From assembly GCF_016920785.2 (NCBI RefSeq), contig NW_024609846.1, positions 88,624,570 through 88,688,569 on the forward strand: 64,000 nt of DNA, given 5' to 3'. This document shows, piece by piece, positions 33,894 to 44,509 of the stretch. The notes below the pieces were generated by a model. It made no database searches and was not told where the DNA came from. It saw nothing but the letters and a program-made list of their open reading frames with translations. Origin of the DNA: Ixodes scapularis. Lineage: Eukaryota > Arthropoda > Arachnida > Ixodida > Ixodidae. The translations under genes and the position numbers were made by a program. Position 1 is the first letter of the stretch, and each line of letters opens with the position of its first letter.

Positions 33894-36383
33894 ACCTTAA
33901 TATAAATATAAAACCAATTCTTGCCGCACTACGCAGATTGGCCCACTTTCTTTAATGGTAGGCGACTTCCGCAGTCTATTGCCGAAGCAAGATGACTTGA
34001 TGGCTTGTATTGACACTTGTTCTGCTGATGTTGTTTTGGGAACGGAAACTTAGCTTACTTCGAATATTGCGAATTCAGAGCCGTCCCTTGCTAACTCGTT
34101 TACTATTTATCGCAAAGATCAAACTCGTACCAGGGGAGGCGGAGTAATGGCAGCTGTCAGAAACACCATTCCATCCTCTCTGCTTTCCTTTCATAGCTCG
34201 CTCAAAATTTTATGGATTATCGTTAAACTATCGTTTCAGACATGTTTAGTCGGGGTGTGTTACAGGCCCCCTAGCTCCCCAGCCGGCTTTATTGAAGATA
34301 TAATTACAGATATCGATTAAGTTCATTTTAAATTCCCTCATAGCCCTCTCATATTAGCTGGCGATTTTAACTACCCGGTATTGATTTGGCTCATGCACAG
34401 TGTCCTAAAAATGCCCCCCCCCCCTCCAAAAAAAAAACGAAAAAAAAAACAATTACTACCCAAAATTGTTGGAAATTGCCGACTGCTTTATTATGCAGCA
34501 AACGATTACCACGCCCACACGTGAATATGCAGTTTTATATTTAATTTTCACCACCCGTTTGGAGCATGCATCTGTACTCGTCATCTACAAAAATTAGTCA
34601 TCATTGTATTATCCACTGCGATTTTAGCCTGACTGTAAAAAAGGGATCAAAGTAGCAACGAATCTTTGGTTATAAGAAAGCTGATACGGAAACTTCGTTT
34701 TCTGTATTAAGTGAGTTTTCTAGTACATTCCTGAGTGGGTTTGATGAATGGCCTCTAAACGACAATTGGATTCTCTTTCGGGATAAGTTACTGGAGGATC
34801 AAGCTCTATGCGTCCCCATTATAAAAATCGCCCCTAGCCTGCACGAACCGTGCTTTACAACAAAAATTAAACGCCACCTACAAAAAAGAAAAAAAAAAAC
34901 TTTGTACAGTCGTGCCGTGATTTCACACAGTCAGCACGATTGGACCATTTATCATGCTCGCTCAGTGTTCAGCAAAAAAGAAATAAAAAAGGTCAAGCAA
35001 CTTTTCTTATGACGATGTGTCACACATGCTTTGAACCGACGCCAAAAAAAAAAATTGGGAAAGTGATAATCCAAAAACAACTCCAGTATTACCTTCCATT
35101 ATTTGCGACAACGAATCAATATAAACTGCACATCAATTAGCTGTTGTTTTAATACTTTTTAACAGTGTTTTTACTGAGAAGAATGTGTTTCCCCATCCTA
35201 CTGCTTTTTCCTCAAGTACCAAAAATATAATGAACGGTATTGTCATTTCTAGTTACGGAGTCGAGTGTGCAATTGATCGTTTATAACTAATTCTAGCCCA
35301 GGTCCCGATGGAATATCAAATAAGCTTTTAAAATTAACCAAACGCATATCTGAAACTCTACTGAGCAGGCTGTTCCAACATTCCCTCTCCAGTGGTCAAC
35401 TACCTGATGACTGGAAACTTTTTCATGTTATTCCAATTTTCAAAGCCGGAGATAAAAATAATTTCAATAACTACAGGCCCATACCGCTCATCTCCGTTTC
35501 ATGTAAAATCTTGGAACATATACTTTCTTCCCAGATTATGACGTACTTATCTCCTAACACCCTTATTCTCTCTAATCAGCATGGGTTTCAACAGGTCATT
35601 TATGCGAAACACAACTATTCGAATTTATAACTGACCTTCACCTTTCTGTTCACTCCTGTTGTCCTACCGATGCTATTTTTATTGATTTTTCTAAAGCTTT
35701 TGATCGGGTTCTCCATAACAGACTAATATACAAATTAAAAATTATGAATGTAAACGCTTCTGTTATTCAGTGAATAACTGCTTTTTTAACAAACCGCTCT
35801 CAAACTGTTGTCATTAAGAAGTGTGTCTCCTTTCCGATGCCGGTGAAGTCCGGAGTCCCTCAGGGTTCTGCCCTCGGTCCAGTATTGTTTCTTTCATATA
35901 TAAATGACCTTCACTCAAACATTCAATCTACCATACGTCTCTTCTCGGATGATTGCGTCATTTATCGGGTCATTTCTGACCCCTTGGATCTTCGCATACT
36001 CCAGCGAGACCTAGACATAGTCCAGCAATGGTGCACCACGTGGTTAATGCAAATAAACACTAACAAAAACTAAAGCTGTCACCTTTACAACGAAATCACA
36101 AATTACTCATCACGTGTAGATGATTGGAAAAGACCGCATTGAAAACGTCACGTCAATTAAATACATCGGCGTCCATTTAACAGCTAGCTTATCATGGAAC
36201 ATTTATATTGAACATGTAAGTCGCAAAGCATCCAGAACTCTTGGTTTTCTTACACGCTCTTTATTTCAAGCTATCAAAGAAACAAAACTCCTCGCCTATA
36301 CTAGCCTCGTCAGGTCGCGGTAGTAATATGCATCCATCATATGGCACCCTCATCAGCTCTACTTGACCAACCATATTGAGGCG

Positions 36384-36543
36384 TGTTATAAACGAAGACT
36401 CCGGAGCCGACGAGACAATATGGAGACGTGTAGCGGTTTCAGAACACAGCAGTCTTCTTCTTTATTTTTTACGCGGATCCTTCTGTCGCGAGGACCCACT
36501 CCGTAAATATGAAAGATCTCGCGACATCGACTAGTACATACCA
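36384..36543 (-). repeat. inverted LTR, left copy
   Basis: On the minus strand this LTR starts tggtatgtactag after the polypurine tract and ends tttataaca at the insertion edge. It pairs with the plus-strand copy at 37736-37895, with scattered substitutions; its terminal TG has neighbouring changes. Confidence 0.85.
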
Positions 36544-36837
36544 TTCCTTTCCCCTTAACAATGAAAGCGCTGTACCGGTTTCCGCACGCGAGTGGAGCGT
36601 CGTGGGGGTACACTTTCACAGACTTCACTCGAGGTCTCCGGTGGTTGTTGTGGACTGCAATCATAATGAACCTTCGACTTGGTTCATGGACCTGATGACG
36701 ACTGTGAAGGAGCCGGCATGACCTCGTTGTTGTTTGGCGGCCGTTTACGTAGTTGGTCCGCATAGCGTGTTATCACTTTGGATGGAGTTTCGACGGTTGC
36801 CATGCGTGCCCGTTGTCCCACAACGGGAGCACGCATA

Positions 36838-37458
36838 ACTGCCGACTGCTTATATAACTGGCCCGAAACACACAAAAACTGGTCCAGAGTTCATGTTGAT
36901 TTTCCAGGCCCTTTTAGAGAAAAAATGATCTTGGTAGTGGTCGACGCACACAGTGAGAAGATCGAGGCTGTTCCTATGAAACAGGCCACAAGCGCAAATA
37001 CTGTGTCGTGTTTGCGAGATGTGTTTAGCCACTTCGGGATACCCCGCACTTTGTTATCGGATAATGGTACACCTTTCACCAGTGCCGAGTTCTTGAAGTT
37101 CACGTCGAAAAACCATATAACGCACATCAGGACCGCACCATTTCACCCACAGTCAAATGGTCTGGCGGAACGCGCGCTAAGTACTATAAAAGATGGGTTG
37201 AAGAAGATACAAAACGATGACATTGCAACCAGCCTGGCAAGGCTTCTTTTCAATTATAGACGGACACCATAAAGCTCGGGAAAGTCACCATCTGAACTGC
37301 TGCTAGGATATCAAATTCGCTCGGAACTTGACACATGTTTCCCATCACACTCCACAGCATCTGCACAAGACACAGTCTGGACGATCCAACCTGGGGACCC
37401 GGTGTATAGCCAGAAACTATGGGAAAGGAAACAAGTGGATTCCTGGAAAAGTCACGGC
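36838..37458 (+). pseudogene. pol: gypsy integrase catalytic core and pol C-terminus
   Basis: From 36865: ETHKNWSRVHVDFPGPF supplies the first Asp, then GIPRTLLSDNGTPFTSAEF the second, and HPQSNGLAERALSTI the Glu of the DDE triad. The remaining core reads DGLKKIQNDDIATSLARL to YRRTP, followed by a stop (37270). The same frame then continues as GKSPSELLLGYQIRSELD. The H2C2 zinc finger and everything upstream in pol are absent, truncated at the inverted junction near 36821-36836. That junction forms a small hairpin (gcgtgcccgttgt / acaacgggagcacgc). Confidence 0.82.
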
Positions 37459-37735
37459 GACAACGGGAGCACGCATGGCAACCGTCGAAACTCCGTCCAA
37501 AGTGATAACACGCCATGCGGACCAACTACGTAAACGGCCACCAGACAACAACGACATCATGCCGGCTCCTTCATGCATCGTCACCAGGCCCATCAACCAA
37601 GTCGAAGGTTCATGGTGATTGCAGACCACAACATCCACCGGAGACCTCGAGTGAAGTCTGTGAAAGTGCACCCCAACGACGCTCCATTCGCGCGCGGAAG
37701 CCGGTACAGCGCTTTCAATGTTAAGGGGAAAGGAA

Positions 37736-37895
37736 TGTTATATACTAGTCGATGTCGCGACATCTTTCATATTTACGGAGTGGGTCCTCGCGACAGAAGG
37801 AGCCGCGTGAAAAATAAAGAAGAAGACTGCTGTGTTCTGAAACCACTACACGTCTCCCTACTGTCTCGTCGGCTCCGGAGTCTTGGTTTATAACA
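37736..37895 (+). repeat. LTR, right copy
   Basis: 160 bp starting tgttatatactag directly after gttaaggggaaagga and ending tttataaca, so it has TG...CA ends with a short inverted TGTTAT/ATAACA. It contains aaaataaag (37809), a possible polyadenylation signal. Confidence 0.87.
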
Positions 37896-38461
37896 AGGCA
37901 CTTCAAAATAAAGCTGCAAGATATATAATCCGCAACTTCTCCCGTACTTCCTGTGTGTCTAACATAAAACGTAACCTCAGCTTAACCCAACTGCAGTACA
38001 GAAGAGATATTGCTGGCATGTCATTTTTCCACAAGCTCTATCATGGATCATCTCCCTTTAGGACCTCATGCATTCAGCCTGCTCATCGTATTTCGCCTCG
38101 CGTAGATCATCACTTTAAAGTATCGCCCATCTTTGCCCGCACTAACTTGTTCAAAAACTCCCCCTGGTTCGTGCCATCTTCGAATGGAACAGCCTGCCCA
38201 GGGAAATCACGTTAACCACTTCACCCGATATGTTCATTGGTTCTTTAAGTAATATGTATCAACTTATATAGTGCTTTGTGTTTTGTTTTCATCCATTGTT
38301 CTTGTTTTTTACATTGTTTATTGCGTGTTTAACATTGTGTATGCCGACTATGTAATCGTTTTTTTTTTCCACCTGTACCAAACTTGTTTTTATCGCTCCC
38401 CCTTCCCTATGCAATGCCCGTAAGGGTCTTTAGGGTAAATAAATAAATCGGGAACTTAATT

Positions 38462-39010
38462 GGTTGGTAACTTGGCCCCCAAGCTGGATAACAGGAACTT
38501 TCATCCCTTTGATGTAATTACCGTCCATCGCCCGCCAGCACAACGGAATTCGGCTTCCCCTCACCCAGTGATTGTGAGGTTTATCTCCCCAGCCGTCAAA
38601 GAAGTATGGATGACGTCACGAGGTAAATTAAGATCTCTCCCTGCTGATCCTCCGAAAACGTACTTAAACGAAAATTTCACTCGCATCAACAAGGACCTGA
38701 TTTTTGGAGGCAAGGACGCGGGTTAAAGAGAAACAGTACAAGTTTGTTTGGATATAGAATGCCAAGATGCTCGCAAAGAAGAGTAGAGGTTCTCCTATAG
38801 ACCGACACGCTGTTTACAAACAAGCCCGCGTTTGCCCACACCAGGTGTGAGCACTGCGCGTGCGCAGAAACCGAATTCAAGCGAAGTGAAGCGCCAGCGC
38901 ATGCGCAGTGCCTTCGACAGCGCCACCGCAGCTGCGTGATGTCAGGGGCGCGTGTTGGTCTATAGTTCGAATCACTTCTATAGCCGACATCGACAAGATG
39001 GTCTGAGGTG
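38462..39010 (+). pseudogene. LINE ORF1 fragment (baculovirus FP-like family), split by a MITE
   Basis: 38470-38726 reads VITVHRPPAQRNSASPHPVI, VRFISPAVKEVWMTSR and KTYLNENFTRINKDLIFG. These resemble the C-terminal half of the FP/ORF1 proteins of insect and tick LINEs (VHRLP...IIVRF...YVNENLT). It continues as YKFVWI, a stop, then AKMLAKKSRGSPI. The last piece, VRITSIADIDKM, lies beyond a 161-bp MITE (38800-38960). No N-terminal half is present; the fragment begins directly after the tail of the preceding LINE. Confidence 0.65.
38800..38960. mobile_element. GC-rich MITE, 161 bp, TATA duplication
   Basis: Ends gaccgacacgc / gcgtgttggtc are inverted copies, 10 of 11. tata flanks both sides (38796-38799 and 38961-38964). 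Excision leaving one tata joins the ORF1 codons in frame (GSPI then VRITS). A 4-bp TATA duplication is unusual; alternatively it is a TA-duplicating element whose ends start with TA. Confidence 0.75.
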
Positions 39011-39089
39011 ATGGAAGACCGTTTTATTAGATGTCCTGACTTGTCGTATTTTCAGCACGTTTTATGTATTAATTCCCAAGAATCTTACA

Positions 39090-39370
39090 CTTTATTGCAT
39101 GTAAAATCAGAAGCTTCGAAAAATACTGGGAGCAGTTTTTGGCACTTGTTCAAGATGCTCAGAAAGCTTTTGATGCTTTCTTTTTAACTGAAATTAACCT
39201 TTAGGACAATTTGTGTGACAGATGTTTTTCATTCTGGTTACAACTTTTTTCGAACACGGCAAGTGTTCGGAGGTAGAGGAATCCTAGTGAAGGACGTGCG
39301 GTTCAGCGCGCCTACCACTATTGATTTTATTCATTCCGAATTACTTTCGCTTAATATGTGGAACAATTGA
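39090..39370 (+). pseudogene. LINE endonuclease N-terminal fragment
   Basis: KAFDAFFLTEINL and, after a frame change, SGYNFFRTRQVFGGRGILVK match the order of the LINE endonuclease start (LTET...GYNxF...GGGVAIxV). It follows ORF1 of the same element and stops at about 39,370. From 39,370 to 39,560 an AT-rich stretch of different character follows. Confidence 0.5.
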
Positions 39371-39569
39371 TTTATTGATTAGAGTTTTATGGCACGAGAG
39401 CAACTAGGCTAAAATTCGCTAGGTGTATAAACTATTACAGGAAAATGGTTAAGGAGAAGACAGCTACAGTAGCTGGTGATGTAATAAAAGTATGAACATG
39501 AATTGTGTGGAGTACATGAACATGGATTTATACTAAGAATTAAAATTTGTGTAAATATAAAAGGAGGGA

Positions 39570-40025
39570 GGATCACGTATCTTCCACGCCCGGAGATCGG
39601 TCCGGTGCTCAAAGGGGAATCCGATGCCCGTCCCACCGCGCGGCCGACGGCTACCAGCGAGGGCGGTCCCCGCGCCGGGTTCGGCCAACGCCATGCCAAC
39701 AACGATGATAACGGTATCCAACAGCGTTTACTGAGTACCAGGGGTCCCCAACAAGACACTGCGGTCAAGCGAGCCGTGGACACAGTGTGCCCGCAGCGAC
39801 CGCCGACCTGAGAGCCAAAGGGGTAATTGCAGGCGGAGTCATCGCCGGTCGGGCGAGCTCACGCCGCTACCCGTCGTCGCAGGAGTTCGGGGACAGGGCT
39901 CTCGGCAGACGGACGTCCACAGGTAGTGGGGACGCCGACTGTCAGAGCCCGGGGAATCACCAGCGTTGAGCCATCGCCGGTCGGACGAGCTCGCGCCGAG
40001 ACTCGACCCGTTGCCCGGAGTCCAA
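39570..40025. other. GC-rich unclassified segment
   Basis: CpG-rich sequence with a local repeat: gccatcgccggtcggacgagctcgcgcc (near 39969) resembles tcatcgccggtcgggcgagctcacgcc (near 39840). ORFs on both strands are Arg/Pro-rich and look compositional. It resembles LTR or promoter-type DNA of a retroelement, but I cannot assign it. Confidence 0.35.
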
Positions 40026-40033
40026 TCCAGGAC

Positions 40034-41637
40034 TCATCATCATCATCATCAATGTTTATTCACGTAAAGATGTACAAAGAAATGTCTGATTAGTCATCTG
40101 GATCCATAGCCTACATGGCTAGTAATGGATCCATTAAAAAAACATTCACATTTAAAACAATCCTATAGGCATTCACACAATCTATACATAGCTGCACAAA
40201 TAATATAACTACTAGTACGGAGTTAACAGGGTGAGTTGTACACTTCAGATGAAATAAATCGTTTTAATGAGAGTACAAAATTTGTTGCTAGTTTTATATT
40301 ACATGAAATGTTATTCCATATCTTCGCACCAATGAACGATATTAAGCGGCGCCCGTAAGCATTGTAAGTTATCGGCAAATTAAGGTTATTATAATGTAGT
40401 TGTCGGGTTTCACGTTTTGGAAAATTGAATATAGAAGAGTGATATGGAGTATTCTGGGTTAAAAATCTTTGGACTAAAGTGGCAGTCTTATGGTCGCGAG
40501 CTAAGTTGATGGGGAGTATATTTAATTCACTAAAAAGAGGCTTAGCTGATGCATGTATAGGTGCTGCTGCTATTATCCTGATTGCCCTTCTTTGCAGAAT
40601 GGTAACTCTCGCTAGATATGACGCGTAAGTAAAACCCCATGATTCAACACAATAGGTTAAATGAGTATGAAACACACCGAAGTAAATCATGCGTAATGTT
40701 TGTTTGCTAAAATGTTTCCGTGCTTTCACTAATGAAAAGCACCCGAAGGTTAATTTTTTACATAGCTCGTCAATGTGGGGAGCCCAGTGTAGTGTTGAAT
40801 CTAGGGTAATTCCTAGGTATTTATAAGTGTTAACTTGATCGATGTGTAAACCTCCTAGATGCAGGTTACATGTAAATGATTGTTGTTTCCGATCAGACGC
40901 GAAAACAATGAACTTAGTTTTTTTAATATTTAGCACCAGCTTGTTGCAATTAAACCAAGTTATCGTATTTTTCAAGTCGTTATTTGCTAGTAATTCGGCC
41001 TCTTCAAGAGAATGATGTGATACTAGTAAGGCTGTATCATCGGCGTATAAAACTGCTTCGGAATGTCTGAGGCAAGCTGCGTAATCATTGATGAAAAGAG
41101 AGAAAAGTATCGGTCCTAACACCGACCCCTGTGGTACACCAGTCTTCACTATCGCGGTTGTAGATTGATTATGGGAAATTTGTACAATTTGGGTGCGGTT
41201 TGTTAAGTAGCTACGAAAAAATTTGCCAGCTGGCCCTCGAAAACCGTAACGCTCAAGTTTTTGTAAAAGAATGTCGTGATTAACAGAATCGAAAGCTTTT
41301 TTTATATCGAGGAATATGCCTATAGTAGTTCTATTTTTGTTGAGGGAGGAATTGACTATTTCTGATACGGAGTGTACTGCTGTGCCTGTAGAGAAGTTTT
41401 TCCGAAAACCATGTTGATTAGCAACCAAAATGTTGTATTTCTCGACAAAGTTCATTATTCTCGCGGCAATTAGTTTTTCAAATAGTGTATTAATGCAGGA
41501 CAGAATTGTAATCGGGCGATAATTAGCCAGGTCATTAGGGTCACCACTTTTGTAAATTGGTACTACTCGCCCAATCTTAAGTTTTTCTGGGTAAATTCCC
41601 GATAAAAATGCCTGGTTAAACAGTTTTTGTAGGGGGT
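40034..41637 (-). mobile_element. 5'-truncated LINE with (GAT)n tail
   Basis: Minus-strand non-LTR element. Its 3' UTR runs from 40222 down to a tail of five GAT units (near 40034-40051) after gtgaataaacatt, which includes an AATAAA signal. The 5' end is cut within RT at about 41,637 and abuts gypsy LTR sequence. The two sides of that junction share gtttttgtag / ctacaaaaac. With an unbroken frame this is the youngest-looking LINE in the window. Confidence 0.85.
40223..41637 (-). CDS. LINE reverse transcriptase, unbroken 5'-truncated frame (about 471 codons)
   Basis: Reverse transcriptase of a CR1/Jockey/L2-like LINE. The frame is open from the truncation; the first Met (41455) is internal, since upstream codons read KIGRVVPIYKSGDPNDLANY and RPITILSCINTLFEKLI. 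Then NQHGFRKNFSTGTAVHS, motif A GIFLDIKKAFDSVNHDILL, motif B TGVPQGSVLGPILFSLFIND and catalytic VLYADDTALL. The thumb and C-terminal region reads YKYLGITLDSTLHWAPHIDE, LQRRAIRIIAAAP and WNNISCNIKLATNFV before the stop at 40223-40225. RT uses the nicked target 3' end to copy element RNA. No stop or frameshift is visible, but the endonuclease is missing, so it is dead by truncation. Confidence 0.88.
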
Positions 41638-41639
41638 AG

Positions 41640-41918
41640 CACTACAAAAACCTTGACCACACGGCCGTCCACTCGGAGGGCAGGCCCGACTCTCTCTTGC
41701 GCGATGTCGCTGTTCTCCCAAAATCGGGGAGACGCGCGGAGGAGTGCGAGAGAGTAGGTCAGCATGGTGACGCCAAATAGTAAAGTATTTGGTGACGCAC
41801 TCTCTCCAACACGATACGGGACGAGCCAGCTCGAAGCCAGACAACTCCGGCCGGCTCGTCCGCGGCTTGCGCCTTCTCGGGGGAGAAAAACCAGTGGTTC
41901 CCACAATCCCCCCCTCCT
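41640..41918 (-). mobile_element. polypurine tract and truncated 3' LTR of minus-strand gypsy
   Basis: On the minus strand tttaaggaggggggat (about 41903-41918) is a polypurine tract, followed by TGTGGGAACCACTGG, a TG-starting LTR. The LTR continues to 41640, where the LINE cuts it. It is oriented like the gypsy pol at 44-49 kb and is the likely 3' end of that element. Confidence 0.6.
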
Positions 41919-41922
41919 TAAA

Positions 41923-41949
41923 GGGGGGGGGGGGGGGGGGGGGGGGGGG
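41923..41949. repeat. 27-G homopolymer
   Basis: Twenty-seven consecutive G immediately next to the polypurine tract. Length is uncertain in any assembly. Confidence 0.9.
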
Positions 41950-43648
41950 TGCAATGATTTCCGGACTTCGGTCAAAGATTTCTGGAAGTTGCCCTCTGAC
42001 ACTTCTGAAGTAAAGAGCAGAAAACCGATTTCGCCCGCGTGTCCTAGTTGTTGCGTAAAAAAAAGATAAATATTGGCATTTCGGGCACCCCCCAACTCAC
42101 CCCCAGCCTTCAGGGTCACACCTGGTCCCCGTCCTAGTGACGTCATTCGGAGTGCCGTGTAGGTTCCCGTGCGCTATCTCGGAGGACGCTTTCTCTCCCT
42201 CTTTGTGCTCACATTAGCAGGCGTTAGGCTGCAGCTTAGATCCGAGCGAGGGCACGTAATCTTTTCGCCGTAGTTCCTTCGGCTGCCACTTGGGGCTGCA
42301 GGTGGGGGAAAAGCTCGACTTTTACTTTGCGATTATGCGGCGGAATCGCGACATTTTTATTGAAGGAAGTGTTTTCTCTATTCTCCGGGACACGATAAAC
42401 AACGTAAAAATTACGAGATGCAAATTCTTTGAATCATAATACCGTTGTACCACCCCTTTAAAACACTTGGCACCCCTTTCAGAGAAAGGGGCGCCGGCTC
42501 TCAAATTCCAAAATACAAGACCTGCACGCTGACAACACGGGTGTCAGTCGAGCTTACAAATAAAAGATCTTGACTTGACCCGGGGGCCCCGACAGCCCCC
42601 GGAACCGCCACCGTAAATGTTCAACGTACCGGAGTTCACGACGCACACGTGGGGCGAAGCACTCCGGTGCTGTCGAATTAAGCCAAGAAAAGTTCCTCGA
42701 GGTCGGACGAACGAAGGGGTCTTGCACGAAGTTCTTTCAAAATACCAAGCGCCACTCACATGCCGACGTGGATGTTCGGCGGTGTTGCTCGGCTCACTAT
42801 GCACGTCGTCGACTTGTCGCGGTCCGACCTCCGTTGAAGCGGTCATGGTGACGCGCGCAGGTGACATGGGTGCAGGTGACCGGTGGCAAGAGAAACGCCG
42901 GCCACCGAAGTCGAAGGCGCACCTCGAGGCCGGCATCAGGTGACGTCCGTGACCAGGCCCGCATCAGGAAGACTGGTTCAGCTGGGCGCCTCGGTGAAGT
43001 CCGACAACAGAAGGACTACAGCGGCCATCTTGCCTCGGTCGGAAGTCAGTTTCCCGCCAGGACGAAGCCGTGTGTCGGCCCGGTCCCCTGCTGCCACGTC
43101 CATGTTGCGACGTGGTGGGTCGATTTGGTGGTGAGGAGAGGGCCCGCGCCCCAGTCCCAGGAGACGGGGTGTCCAAGGGTGACTGTGATGGTGTCCCCGA
43201 GGAGGCCCTGGAGGAAGCCGCTGACCGGGGTTCCCGTGTGTCTGCGGACGAGCGGCGCCGGGCGGTGCCGTTGGGGGAGGGAGCCGCTGTCCGGGGTTGC
43301 TCCCGGACCCCGTAGCCGCCGTTTTAGCGGGAATCAGGGCCACGGCCGTAGGGGCGCCGCCTCCAGGTGGGTCTCCATTGCCCCCTCCACGAAGGCCAGG
43401 CCGTCGATGCTCGCGGCCCCCGTCCGGCACCGTCGCTAAGTTGCTGTTGTTGCTGCATGGCTCCTAAGTTTAAGCTGGATCCCGGCCTGCACACTTGTCG
43501 GGCGTCAAAATGTCTCTCCCTCCTTCCTCGCCCTCGTATCCCTACACGAGAGGGAAGAAGGGAAGGAACCCCCGGGACGAACTTTCGGAGCACCTCCCCG
43601 CACACGGCAAGGAAACTCCGCCCGGTCCCCCGTCATCCGCATGGTGAA

Positions 43649-43682
<34 letters not shown>

Positions 43683-44060
43683 AAACACGACTTCGAAACG
43701 GGGCTTGGGGAAAAGTCAGTGGGCCAACCCCTCGCCGAAAGTCGTAAAATCTCTTGGAGGCGCTCCCTCTCAAGGATCGCTTTGGCGGGACCGGGAGAAG
43801 GGCGCCATGCTCCTGGCCGACAGAAAACATCGCCACCGAGGGGTGACACGTTTCCGAGAACAGGCTTGTTAGCAGGGTTGCCAATAGCTGAACACGGGCA
43901 GCCTGCGTACATTAACCAGCCCAACCGCAGAGCGGGAGGTTTCAGTTGGAATGCAGACCACGCGGTGCCATTAACAGGATATGGCACTCTGCGTACGCAA
44001 ACTGAACTCGGCGGCAGAGGATGCGGCAACCTACCGAGGCAAGCAGGGGTTGCCCGGTTG
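41950..44060. other. 2.1 kb GC-rich unclassified block
   Basis: Between the gypsy pol end and its 3' LTR lies much more DNA than a normal gypsy 3' UTR. It includes a CpG-rich part (42540-43640), a run of 33 G (43649-43681) and a segment (43880-44050) whose edges both carry agcagggttgcc / agcaggggttgcc in the same direction. Several long Arg/Pro/Gly-rich ORFs exist on both strands, but none has a recognisable domain. It is probably one or more nested elements of unknown type. Confidence 0.4.
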
Positions 44061-44509
44061 CTAGGATTTAGCCGTCCTTTTCTTTGACTCCGCAACCTGT
44101 AGCGGGGTGCCGACACTTGGCCGTTGACACCGCCTCGTCGCGAGTGCGTCTGCTGCCGCGAGAAACAATGGTCCCTGGTCGGCTCGTCATCCCTCATTGT
44201 GTAAGGTTTGAGGTCGCAGACATGTACCGGTCCACCCACGTCCCTAGATTGTAGGTCCGTTAGCTTATAGACCAGGCGGGAGCATGAATTTTTGAGTCGG
44301 AACGGGCCCGACCACTTTGGCGCCAGCGCGGCCGAAAATCCCTTGCTGGCACGCTAAGCACGTGCGTGCGCCTAAGCACGAGGTCGCCCGTCTGATAGCG
44401 GACATCTCTGTGCGTGCGGTCATACTGGGCCTTTTGGCTAGCCTTCGCCGCTTTAAGATTTCGGCGGGCTTCGGAAAAGATATCCGTTAACCGAAACTGT
44501 AGCTGCCGG

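Larger units (their letters stand above)
36384..37895. mobile_element. palindromic Ty3/gypsy insertion with inverted LTRs
   Basis: The insertion begins TGTTATAAAC and ends GTTTATAACA. It is flanked by aggcg (36379-36383) and aggca (37896-37900), a 5-bp duplication with one mismatch. Its outer about 437 bp on each side are inverted copies: 36384-36820 and about 37459-37895. Each arm is, going outwards, the pol 3' end, a polypurine tract (gttaaggggaaagga) and a 160-bp LTR. Both outer ends are therefore 3'-LTR ends, head to head, and the internal about 640 bp between the arms carries a single-copy integrase region. A normal gypsy has LTRs in direct orientation, so this is a rearranged molecule that nonetheless integrated with a proper duplication. 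Confidence 0.88.
33960..38446 (+). pseudogene. LINE ORF2 remnant (EN-RT), split by a nested gypsy
   Basis: Endonuclease: 34010-34400 reads SADVVLGTET, TRGGGVMAAV, GVCYRPPSSPAGF and LILAGDFNYP, in family order. RT: 35290-35520 SPGPDGISNKLL and NNFNNYRPIPLISVSCK; motif A FIDFSKAFDRVLH near 35685; 35837-36073 SGVPQGSALGPVLFLSYIND with the catalytic box as FSDD. C-terminal: 36120-36323 then 37901-38213, including LQNKAARYIIRNFSRTSC. A gypsy-derived insertion occupies 36384-37895; removing it with one 5-bp duplication joins HIEA to LQNKAARY in frame. The 3' end closes with taaataaataaat (38433-38446), the retroposition tail. ORF1 and ORF2 together make one almost full-length but decayed LINE. Confidence 0.85.

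Noticed and set aside
42617..43684. Arg/Pro-rich ORFs up to 192 residues on both strands
   Set aside because: High GC opens several frames at once; none shows a motif or a credible start context.
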